Shown here piece by piece: positions 9,243 to 16,403 of a DNA stretch of 26,021 bases. Source of the DNA: VGWB01 sp964480945 (GTDB lineage Bacteria > Bacteroidota > Ignavibacteria > UBA10030); assembly GCA_964480945.1 (NCBI GenBank), contig CAYZRX010000059.1, positions 1-26,021 of the forward strand, written 5' to 3'. Below the pieces are notes generated by a model. It saw only the letters and a list, made by a program, of their open reading frames with translations. It was not told the DNA's origin and did not search any database. A program made the translations under genes and the position numbers. The stretch's first letter is position 1, and each line of letters starts with the position of its first letter.

Positions 9243-9638
9243 TCAGACATCCTTTGAACGGTTATCCAGCGTGCTGATGACCTTCTGGGCGGTCTCCATA
9301 AATTTCGCCTCCTCGAACGGCTTCATGAGATAGAACTCAGCTCCGCTTTCCTTGAACTGCAGCACCTTCTCGCGCTCGGAGAGTGAAGAGGTGATAACCA
9401 CGACGGCTTCGGGGGTCCGGCTCTTGATAACGCGAAGTACCGTCAAGCCATCCATCTCCGGCATGATGCCGTCGAGGAAGACTACGTGCGGTTTGAAAGA
9501 TTCGAACTTTTCCAGACCGACTTTTCCGTTTTCCGCTCCTTCGACGAACTCGAAGCCGCACCGCTTGAGAAGTTTCGTAAGGAGCATCCGCATGTGGGCG
9601 GAATCATCGACAACAAGTGTCCGATACGGGAGTGCCAT
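9243..9638 (-). CDS. Stand-alone CheY-like response regulator receiver
   Basis: A 131-residue protein made only of a receiver domain. The acidic pair is Asp11/Asp12 in LVVDDS, the phosphoacceptor is Asp56 in FLDGIMPEMDG, the switch Thr/Ser is at 83-84 in VVITSS, and the conserved lysine is Lys106 in YLMKPFE. There is no output domain, so it should act by binding a partner, as CheY and PilG do. The start at 9638 has AGGA 6 bases upstream. It is transcribed towards the GspE/PilB-type gene on the same strand and diverges from the histidine kinase, which is the natural candidate phosphodonor. A role in controlling pilus or secretion activity is inferred only from this arrangement. Confidence 0.92.
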   Translation of the reverse strand: MALPYRTLVVDDSAHMRMLLTKLLKRCGFEFVEGAENGKVGLEKFESFKPHVVFLDGIMPEMDGLTVLRVIKSRTPEAVVVITSSLSEREKVLQFKESGAEFYLMKPFEEAKFMETAQKVISTLDNRSKDV

Positions 9639-10015
9639 GGCAGTTCCTGAGGAAGTGAATCGGTACGGCGATATTAAGGAAATTCTTCGCGGAATTCCAC
9701 AACCAATTGAAAACTAACATGGGGATGGCAGAGCACCCCGGTGACCTAGAACACCGACCTCTTGCCACGAATGGGTTAACTTAGCCCCGTAGCTTCTTCT
9801 CAGAGGCGGGAACTCTGCAACTGTCCGCCCCTGTTTTGCCTCTTGCGACGCACGTTTTTCGTGCTCTTGCTTGTTCTGAGTCTGGCAGGAACAGAGATAG
9901 TTGCACCATTTCTCACAGGCTTTTAGCGATTCGAAAATCAATAAGGCGACGGGGGCCTTGCTGACAACCTAGCAGTCTCAACAGGGACACACTAGTAATC
10001 AGAGGGCAAACCCAT
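9639..10015. promoter_or_regulatory. Divergent 377-base regulatory interval with hairpins
   Basis: No gene is recognisable here. It separates the receiver (minus) from the histidine kinase (plus), so it must hold both promoters. I see three hairpins: CGGTG (9739-9743) with CACCG (9752-9756); CAGAGGCGG (9801-9809) with CCGCCCCTG (9825-9833), 8 of 9 pairs; and GCACG (9850-9854) with CGTGC (9860-9864) around five T. CAGAG (9801-9805) can instead pair with CTCTG (9813-9817), which excludes the second hairpin. The near-palindrome GGGTTAACTTAGCCC (9773-9787) could be an operator. AGAGGG (10001-10006) is a good ribosome binding site for the kinase. I could not match the region to a known riboswitch consensus. 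Confidence 0.4.
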
Positions 10016-11260
10016 ATGACTCCCCAAAAGCTGCCGACACAATCTGCACCAGCAGAGCGGCCCCCCCGCAACCAGGCGCCACAACTCAGGCTCCTGACGC
10101 ACGCTGCCCATGAGGAACTCTCGTCCGAATTTGCTCCGAAGGAGCGAGCTTCACTCGAAGAGGTTCTCTTGCAGGCTCAGAAGTTCCCCCAGATTCCACT
10201 TCTCAGTACGTTCATCGGTTCGATCTTCGACATTGTCCTTGTGCTCAACAAGGAACAGCAAATCGTTTTGGCGAACGAGAATCTCAGCAGGTTTGTGGGC
10301 GCTCGAGGTGAAAATTCCTTCCTGGGCTTCCGGCCCGGTGAAGCATTGCGGTGCGTTCACGCGGGAGAGACCCCCTGGGGCTGCGGAACGACCGAATACT
10401 GCCGAGAGTGCGGAGCACTGAAGGCTATCCTCGCCAGCCAGAAAGGGGAAGTCTCCATCCAGGAGTCCCGCATCACGCGGGAGGACATCGACGATCCTCT
10501 CGATCTGAAAGTCTATGCCTCTCCGCTGCGAGTAAATGGTTATGAGTTCACGATCCTGGCAATCACCGATGTCAGTCACGAGAAACGACGCAGAGCCCTC
10601 GAGCGTATTTTCTTCCACGACGTGCTCAACACGGCGGGGGGGTTGCATGGATTTGTCGAGTTGCTGCAGCATTCTGATCCCGTAGAGATGGTGGAAATCA
10701 AAGATCCCATCCGGTATCTCTCGCTGGAGCTCCTCGAAGAGATCAAAGCACAGAGGGACCTGATCGCAGCAGAGAACAACGAGCTGACGGTCATGACAGC
10801 ACCTACAAGATCGCTCGCCCTGCTGCACGAGGTCCATGACCTTTACAGGAATCATGAAGTCGCGAACGCCCGCCATATCGAACTCGACCCAAGATCCGTA
10901 AGCACCGAATTCCTGACAGACGCGAGCCTGCTGCGCAGGGTCATCGGGAACATGGTGAAGAATGGTCTTGAGGCATCGGCTGAGAACGAAACGGTCACTC
11001 TCTCCTGCCAGCTCAATCACTCGGGGATTCAATTCCTTGTTCACAACCAGCGTTACATGCCGCGACCTATTCAGCTGCAAGTATTCCAGCGCTCGTTCTC
11101 AACGAAAGGATCGAACCGGGGCCTCGGAACGTATAGCATGAAGTTGTTGGGAGAACGATACCTGGAGGGAAAGGTTTCCTTCACTACAAGTCCCGAATTC
11201 GGGACGACATTCAAGATCTGGCTTCCAACCGGTAGGAGCAGACAAGCGGACACTTTCTGA
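10016..11260 (+). CDS. PAS-domain sensor histidine kinase, cytoplasmic
   Basis: A 414-residue kinase with no membrane segment. A PAS domain spans about 60-190 (FDIVLVLNKEQQIVLANENL). It carries a cysteine cluster at Cys113, Cys123, Cys129 and Cys132 (CVHAGETPWGCG, then CRECG), a pattern that could bind metal or sense redox state. The H-box is FFHDVLNTAGGL with His201, a variant of the usual HE/DxR form. The ATPase domain has an N-box GNMVKNGLEA (Asn312, Asn316), a lid and G-box around GLGTYSMKLL (369-378), and ends GTTFKIWLP. AGAGGG lies 9 bases before the ATG. It is divergent from the lone receiver, so the two probably form a two-component pair. A strong hairpin with a T tract follows the stop. 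Confidence 0.9.
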   Translation: MTPQKLPTQSAPAERPPRNQAPQLRLLTHAAHEELSSEFAPKERASLEEVLLQAQKFPQIPLLSTFIGSIFDIVLVLNKEQQIVLANENLSRFVGARGENSFLGFRPGEALRCVHAGETPWGCGTTEYCRECGALKAILASQKGEVSIQESRITREDIDDPLDLKVYASPLRVNGYEFTILAITDVSHEKRRRALERIFFHDVLNTAGGLHGFVELLQHSDPVEMVEIKDPIRYLSLELLEEIKAQRDLIAAENNELTVMTAPTRSLALLHEVHDLYRNHEVANARHIELDPRSVSTEFLTDASLLRRVIGNMVKNGLEASAENETVTLSCQLNHSGIQFLVHNQRYMPRPIQLQVFQRSFSTKGSNRGLGTYSMKLLGERYLEGKVSFTTSPEFGTTFKIWLPTGRSRQADTF

Positions 11261-11307
11261 CCGGCGGTTTTCACAGCGGGGTCAAAAAGAACTGACCCGC
11301 GTCTTGA

Positions 11308-11347
11308 CAAGGCGACTCGAGGGGAACGAGCCGCCTTGTTTGTTTTT
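11308..11347 (+). terminator. Rho-independent terminator of the histidine kinase
   Basis: CAAGGCGACTCG (11308-11319) pairs with CGAGCCGCCTTG (11327-11338) with one mismatch around a 7-base loop, then TTTGTTTTT (11339-11347). This is a textbook plus-strand intrinsic terminator 48 bases after the kinase stop. A second repeat just upstream pairs GCGGGGTC (11276-11283) with GACCCGC (11294-11300), with one bulged G. Confidence 0.85.
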
Positions 11348-11419
11348 CGACCGGATCATCGCGGGCAGGTTCAGCCGGCAGCGTGGAACCTTGGATGCCA
11401 TCCAATCCCTGCCCGGACA

Positions 11420-11593
11420 TCAAATTCGAGAGATCTTCATCCATCCCGGCGCGGTCGCAAACCAAACCACCATTCCGGCAAGCATAAGGCTTGCGTGTGT
11501 TTGCCAGGTGATGACACCTGAAAAGACGAGGATCGAGGGCACGATCGTGAGGCCGAGCCCGGCGGCAGAGAGGATCTTGAGAGTCAATTTCAT
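11420..11593 (-). CDS. 57-residue two-helix membrane protein coupled to permease
   Basis: The protein begins MKLTLKILSAAGLGL and is 57 residues long, with two hydrophobic segments at about 5-26 and 31-50 and a basic C-terminus (WMKISRI). Its ATG overlaps the stop of the permease gene as ATGA (11593-11590), a classic translational-coupling arrangement. A longer frame starting at 11761 lies over the permease coding region and has no such signal, so I reject that start. Small two-helix proteins next to symporters often act as accessory subunits. That role is inferred here from size, topology and coupling. It is the last gene of the unit and converges on the kinase gene. Confidence 0.75.
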   Translation of the reverse strand: MKLTLKILSAAGLGLTIVPSILVFSGVITWQTHASLMLAGMVVWFATAPGWMKISRI

Positions 11594-12870
11594 GGTTTCA
11601 CCGAGGAGGACTGAGGGCGTCGAAGTTTCTGCTGCAGAGCGCTGAACACCACGAAGCACGCAACGGCTATGAACCAGCCTGGCAGCGCTTTGAAGAAGAT
11701 CTCGTACGGCAGAACAAAGCTCAGCGCAAGCGCGAGAAGCCAGGCGAGCAGCGCTGGCCACGAGAGAGAGAGTTGCCTGGATTCCGCGTAGTCAGCCTGT
11801 AACCCGAGTTTCGGGAGCAACCAAAAATCCGCAAAGATCACTGCTCCCATCGGCATCAGGAGTAGACCGTAGAGAGCCACGAAGTCCAATAGTTTCATCA
11901 TCAATGCAGGGAACAGCGCGGCGATGGTGGTGACGATGCCGGCCCAGAGAGTAACCTTCCATCGTTTCCAGTTCGGCGTCGCTACCTGCAACGCCAGCCC
12001 GGCCCGATAGAGTGTCGGGTTCGCTGTGGTCCACCCCGCCACAACGACGGAAACTGCTCCCGCAACGCCTGCACCCAAATACGCAATCGGGCCCGGTGCA
12101 ACGCTGCCGGAGGCCGCCGCACAGAGGATTCCCGACGCAGTCCACGCGACGAAATGTCCCAGGAACATCCCTGACGTGCTGGCGAACCCGTAGTGCCACT
12201 TCCGCGCGAACCGGAGCAGCGACATATCGGACATGCCGATGTGCATGGCGAGATTGCAGAACCAGGCAAAGAACATCACGTGCCAAAACGTGAACTTGCT
12301 CTGCCCCTGATACGGCACGCCGGTCCAGATCTTCTCGTTGGCGACCCGCCAGAAATCGCTCAGAGAGATCACGCCGAGAGTCGGCAACACAGCCATCGCT
12401 CCGGCGATGAACACCAGGATCATCCAGGGAGAAGCAATCTTGGAGAATTGCGAGATTTTTTCGAACCCCAGGATCGCAAGCGCCGTCACCGCCCCTCCGA
12501 CGAGAAGCACGATGATCACCCAGCCGAGACTGTTCGGCAGCATGTCTCCGAGGTGGGGCATCCTCATGTTGAACGGAAGCCCAACCGCCGTCGCCGAGAC
12601 CGAGATCATCGAGCCCGCCAAGAAGCAGAACATCAGCGCGTTCACAAGGCTGTAGGCAACCGTGAGGTAGGGCCCCGCAATCTTGCGCAGTTTCCAATAG
12701 AGGGTCAGCCTCGTTCGCACGGAGATCGGTGAGGTGACGAAGGCCCAGCTCAAGACGGCGAGGATGTTGCCCACCAGGAGACCGAGAAAGAAATCAGACG
12801 CTGTGACGCCGTGAGAAACGAAGAGCGGCCCGATGACGTACTCCGTGCCGGCGATGTGCTCCCCGGAATA
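11590..12870 (-). CDS. NCS1-type permease, 5' end in gap
   Basis: 426 visible residues of a polytopic membrane protein with about 11 hydrophobic segments. Two features point to the nucleobase:cation symporter-1 family: an early FFLGLLVGNILAVLSW helix, and AGWTTANPTLYRAGLALQ, which resembles the WTTNDNNLYSAGLAL region of CodB-like carriers. NCS1 carriers import purines, cytosine, uracil, hydantoins, thiamine precursors and similar compounds with Na+ or H+. The substrate cannot be read from sequence. The first helix and true start lie in the adjacent gap. A frame entering from 12993 (GTG) joins only if the filler length happens to be right. The gene follows the radical SAM gene on the same strand, apparently in one unit, and its stop overlaps the small membrane protein. 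Confidence 0.75.
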   Translation of the reverse strand, partial: YSGEHIAGTEYVIGPLFVSHGVTASDFFLGLLVGNILAVLSWAFVTSPISVRTRLTLYWKLRKIAGPYLTVAYSLVNALMFCFLAGSMISVSATAVGLPFNMRMPHLGDMLPNSLGWVIIVLLVGGAVTALAILGFEKISQFSKIASPWMILVFIAGAMAVLPTLGVISLSDFWRVANEKIWTGVPYQGQSKFTFWHVMFFAWFCNLAMHIGMSDMSLLRFARKWHYGFASTSGMFLGHFVAWTASGILCAAASGSVAPGPIAYLGAGVAGAVSVVVAGWTTANPTLYRAGLALQVATPNWKRWKVTLWAGIVTTIAALFPALMMKLLDFVALYGLLLMPMGAVIFADFWLLPKLGLQADYAESRQLSLSWPALLAWLLALALSFVLPYEIFFKALPGWFIAVACFVVFSALQQKLRRPQSSSVKP

Positions 12871-12970
12871 NNNNNNNNNNNNNNNNNNNNNNNNNNNNNN
12901 NNNNNNNNNNNNNNNNNNNNNNNNNNNNNNNNNNNNNNNNNNNNNNNNNNNNNNNNNNNNNNNNNNNNNN
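12871..12970. other. Assembly gap (100 N)
   Basis: 100 undetermined bases hiding the start of the permease gene. The 29 bases to the right, up to the radical SAM stop, contain no independent gene. Gene order across the gap is probably right because flanking genes share strand and spacing style, but an extra gene inside it cannot be ruled out. Confidence 0.99.
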
Positions 12971-12999
12971 AGGAACCCCACAACGAGAGACACGGCCCT

Positions 13000-14160
13000 C
13001 TAGGACCACACCCCGGGGATGGCTTCGCCGCAGTACTCGCACTTGCCGCTTGTAAGATGGTTGGCCAGAATGGCGAACCCTCTTCGCTCAATGATCAACT
13101 TCCCACACTTGTGACAGTATGTGTTTTCCCCCCAATGCGCGGGAACATTCCCAATATACACATACCGGAGGCCTGCCTTCAGCGCGATCTCTCGCGCCCT
13201 CTCCAGCGTCGAGACAGGGGTCATCGGAAGCTGATTGAGTTTGTAGAGAGGGTTGAACCGGCTGAAATGCAGGGGACTATCCTGTAACCCATTTTCCGCC
13301 ATCCACTCGCACATCTTCCTGATCATCTCGAGATCGTCCGACCAGCTCGGAATGACCAGGTTCGTAATCTCCAGCCAGACGCCCTCTTCCTTGAAGACCT
13401 TTAGCGTCCTCAGGACGGGCGCGAGCCTCCCTCCATTCAGCCGTACATAGATGTCATCGTCAAAGCTCTTGAGGTCGATGTTCGCCGCGTCGATCACCCT
13501 GCAGAGCTTCCGAAGCGGCTCCTCGTTGATGTAGCCGTTCGATTTCCACACGTTTCTGATCTTCTTCTCCCGCGCGAGCTCCGCCGTATCATACGCATAC
13601 TCATAAAAGGTCGTCGGCTCCCCGTACGTATAGGCGATGGATTCGCAGCCGGTCCGCAGACACTCTTCAACCACTCGAACGGGCATCAGATCGTAGTTCT
13701 GTGTTTCCTTCGGGCTGACCTGAGAGATCTCCCAGTTCTGGCAGTTGAGACACGCGAGATTGCAGCCCGCCGCCGCGATCGAGAATGCCCGCGTCGACGG
13801 GAGGAAATGGAAAAACGGCTTTTTCTCGATGGGATCAATATGAACGGCGCACGGATTGCCGTAGGCGATCGTATACATCTTCCCCTTGTAGTTCACCCGA
13901 TTTCTGCACTGCCCCGTTTGGTCCACGTCCAGCACGCATCCATTCGGGCATTTGAGGCATTTCAGTCCGGTGTCTGTCCGGGTATAGAAGAGCGCCTCCT
14001 TGCTCCACTTCCAGAGCTCATCGGAAGAGGATCCAACGGCATTCCGTCCATCGAGAAAGGCAACAAGCGTATCGACCTCACGAAGTCCAATCGCCAATCC
14101 GCATGTTCCGAGGAGGCAGTTCCTCATGAATTCCCGTTTGGTAAGCATTTTCTCTTCCAT
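13000..14160 (-). CDS. amrS: AmmeMemoRadiSam system radical SAM enzyme
   Basis: A 386-residue radical SAM protein of the family found with Memo and AMMECR1. The cluster motif is Cys133-x3-Cys137-x2-Cys140 in AGCNLACLNCQNW, in a domain resembling pyruvate formate-lyase activating enzymes. A cysteine set precedes it (Cys68, Cys71, Cys75, Cys85), and a C-terminal zinc-ribbon-like pair follows (CHKCG ... CEYCG). The N-terminus carries TKREFMRNCLLG followed by a short hydrophobic stretch, which resembles a Tat signal with Lys-Arg in place of Arg-Arg. The ATG at 14160 has AGGGG 9 bases upstream. An alternative ATG at 14148 follows GGAAGAG. Twelve bases separate it from the upstream synthase-like gene, so the two are almost surely co-transcribed. 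The reaction is not established to my knowledge. Confidence 0.9.
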   Translation of the reverse strand: MEEKMLTKREFMRNCLLGTCGLAIGLREVDTLVAFLDGRNAVGSSSDELWKWSKEALFYTRTDTGLKCLKCPNGCVLDVDQTGQCRNRVNYKGKMYTIAYGNPCAVHIDPIEKKPFFHFLPSTRAFSIAAAGCNLACLNCQNWEISQVSPKETQNYDLMPVRVVEECLRTGCESIAYTYGEPTTFYEYAYDTAELAREKKIRNVWKSNGYINEEPLRKLCRVIDAANIDLKSFDDDIYVRLNGGRLAPVLRTLKVFKEEGVWLEITNLVIPSWSDDLEMIRKMCEWMAENGLQDSPLHFSRFNPLYKLNQLPMTPVSTLERAREIALKAGLRYVYIGNVPAHWGENTYCHKCGKLIIERRGFAILANHLTSGKCEYCGEAIPGVWS

Positions 14161-14172
14161 GTGATTTTTCCC

Positions 14173-16359
14173 CTACGTAGAAAGTGCGATCCCTTTTCTC
14201 CTCACCCATAGCGTGGTCCCGCTGACAAAGCTCAATGCTCCGACGATCATGCTCACGTTGATGATGCCGATGAGCGGGACAAGATATGCCGTTACCGCGA
14301 AAGCCCCGATCGCAGAACCCATCAGATCGATGCTGTAGAGCTCCGAGGCAATCGACGTGACGCTCCCCGACCGGAGTTTCGAGGCCATCGCAAACTCGGT
14401 GCCGACGATACAGGCGAGAGCAAACGTCAGAAGAAGAAATATGAAGTGAACGACAACTGTGCCGTGCGTTTCGTCCCTCAGCCAGAGGAGAGCCAACGGA
14501 AGCAGCACACAGTACACCCCGACGACAAATTGAATCCCGACGTATCCGCGAAGTGTTGGGCGGTGAAGCTTCCTGCGAGCGTACAATGCCCCGACCGCCA
14601 GTCCGGCCATGAAGACAGTAACGATGAACCCCAGCATCTGGTAGACGTATCCGTAGATGATCTGAAAGGAGAGCAGGAGCAAGATTTCGACCGACGATGC
14701 CGCGATCCCGCCGGTGAAGACCCCGAAGCTGATCGCATTGAGGTTCAGAGCGACAAACACCAGCGCGATCACGGTAAGAACCGCCACAACCCAGGAGCTT
14801 GACTGGAAGTAGCTCAGCCAGTAGAGGACTTGCCGGTAGTACGAAATTGGCACGAAATCCTCGTTCACCTTGGCACCTTGGTCAAGCGTCCGTTCGATGG
14901 AACGGCTCCTCTGTTCCAGTACTTGATCATCGAGGTAGTACTGATTGACATAATCGTTCTTCAATCCCCTCGCTTCGACCAGCCGTGCGATATCAACGCT
15001 CAGCGCGCTGTCAGAAGCGAGGAAATACGTCCGCAGGCCGGGGACGATCAAGATATTGCCAAAGGAGGATTTCAGGGTATTATAGAGGACTGAATTGATT
15101 TGCCGCGACTCGTCACTCAGGTAGTCGGTCGATGACAAGAGGCCGAGAGAGATCACGGCGCCCGGGTTCAGCCTCTGCTTCAGCTCCTTGAAGAACTCGA
15201 CCGTATAATATCGATTCGCCTGCGCCGTGCTCGGCTCCGGAGCGTTGATGAGCGCGATGTCGTAGCGTTCCGATGCCCTCCGTAGGTAGCGGCGCGGGTC
15301 TTCGTTGATGACGTTGATGTTCCCCGCAGAGAGCGCGTCCGTGTAGTGACGCGCGATGTCGATCAACCACGGGTCGATCTCCACGTAGTCAATTCTCTCA
15401 CCACCGTACTTCCGGATCTCTTTAACCGCGCCCGAGATGGCGCCCGAGACCAAAAGCACAACTCTCGGGTGAGGATGCTGCACCATCGCGTAATGGACAG
15501 ACTCCTCGCTCGTGGTCACGTCATTGGTGGAACTCAGCAGGACGTTGTTCTGATAGAAGTTCTTTTGATCGGCTTGCTGGGTCACCGTCAGGCTGCCGTA
15601 CGGTGTATCCCTGGAGTAGAGGACATCCTGATCCTTGAACAGGAATCGTTTCGTCATCTCATCCAAATTGAAATACAACGCCGGAAAAAGAACCCCAAGC
15701 GCTATGATGGGAATGAGGAAACGCGTCCTGCTGGCGCCGCTTGAGAGACTCAACGTGAGAGCGATTGCAAGATCGACCACCAGAATGATGACCAGGCTTT
15801 GGAAGGCGTTCAGGAAGAAAATGAGCAGGGAATTGAATAGCAGGCCGCCAATGACGCTTCCCAGCGACTCCCACGCGTAGACGCTCGTGATGCGATTCGT
15901 GCGGCTCTCCTCCGAAACGAGCCGCGCAAAGAGCGCGAAGGCACTTCCCGACACAAGGCAGTACGGTAACAGGAGGATGAACGAACTGGAAAGGATCTGC
16001 ACGATGTCGATCATCGTGCCGACCGGAAAGACGATGTTTCGCAGATACCTCAGGAGGAACAAGGTGAGGAGTGGAAGGATCGCAAGAAAACCCACGAGGA
16101 TGGTCGCCAGATCCCGGAGCTTTCGAACCCTCTCGAACAAACGCCCGACATACGAGCCTATGCCGGTGAGGACCATCCAGTTGCCAAGGATGATGCCGAT
16201 GACGAGCTCGTTGCCGTAGAAGACAGAGAGGAAATCTCGAAGAAGGATGACCTGCGTGACGAGGGAGGTCATGCCCAGAGCGACAACTGCGGCGGCGACC
16301 CTCCAATCGACCGGGGGTGCCTTCACAGCACCTTCAAGATGTCCACGATCCTCTTCCAT
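14173..16359 (-). CDS. Membrane-embedded spermidine-synthase-like protein
   Basis: A 728-residue fusion: about seven transmembrane segments (20-230), a cytosolic spermidine-synthase-fold domain (about 240-500), then six or so more segments (510-720). Family landmarks in the domain are ESVHYAMVQHPHPRVVLL and the nucleotide-side acidic motif VEIDP with Glu327. The glycine-rich loop, normally GGGDGG, is reduced to SGAISG (305-310). The segment that normally carries the catalytic aspartates (VDSTDP type) reads INAPEPSTAQ (371-380). Ordinary aminopropyl transfer is therefore doubtful. Such membrane-fused synthases are widespread, with mostly unknown roles. The gene sits between the Memo-AMMECR1 fusion (44-base gap) and the radical SAM gene (12-base gap). 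The start at 16359 has only weak GAAGA upstream. Confidence 0.82.
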   Translation of the reverse strand: MEEDRGHLEGAVKAPPVDWRVAAAVVALGMTSLVTQVILLRDFLSVFYGNELVIGIILGNWMVLTGIGSYVGRLFERVRKLRDLATILVGFLAILPLLTLFLLRYLRNIVFPVGTMIDIVQILSSSFILLLPYCLVSGSAFALFARLVSEESRTNRITSVYAWESLGSVIGGLLFNSLLIFFLNAFQSLVIILVVDLAIALTLSLSSGASRTRFLIPIIALGVLFPALYFNLDEMTKRFLFKDQDVLYSRDTPYGSLTVTQQADQKNFYQNNVLLSSTNDVTTSEESVHYAMVQHPHPRVVLLVSGAISGAVKEIRKYGGERIDYVEIDPWLIDIARHYTDALSAGNINVINEDPRRYLRRASERYDIALINAPEPSTAQANRYYTVEFFKELKQRLNPGAVISLGLLSSTDYLSDESRQINSVLYNTLKSSFGNILIVPGLRTYFLASDSALSVDIARLVEARGLKNDYVNQYYLDDQVLEQRSRSIERTLDQGAKVNEDFVPISYYRQVLYWLSYFQSSSWVVAVLTVIALVFVALNLNAISFGVFTGGIAASSVEILLLLSFQIIYGYVYQMLGFIVTVFMAGLAVGALYARRKLHRPTLRGYVGIQFVVGVYCVLLPLALLWLRDETHGTVVVHFIFLLLTFALACIVGTEFAMASKLRSGSVTSIASELYSIDLMGSAIGAFAVTAYLVPLIGIINVSMIVGALSFVSGTTLWVRRKGIALST

Positions 16360-16403
16360 TCATCTTCAAAGCACTTGCTTGCCGGGACTCGGCTTTGCGA
16401 ACA

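Noticed and set aside
9103..9333. Reading frames that run through the runs of N (also near 12811-13287)
   Set aside because: They exist only because N is translated as X. The gap lengths are placeholders, so no frame across them is meaningful.
9739..9864. c-di-GMP-I (GEMM) riboswitch
   Set aside because: Fragments such as GTCGCAAGAGGC and GGGGCTAA on the minus strand recall the motif, but their spacing and the missing GGCAAACC-GAAA core do not fit.
9883..9904. Sigma-54 promoter before the histidine kinase (TGGCA ... TTGC)
   Set aside because: The GG and GC elements are 17 bases apart instead of the required 10.
11420..11761. 113-residue reading frame containing the small membrane protein
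   Set aside because: Its first 56 residues lie over the permease coding region in another frame. The ATG at 11593, overlapping the permease stop, is the better start.
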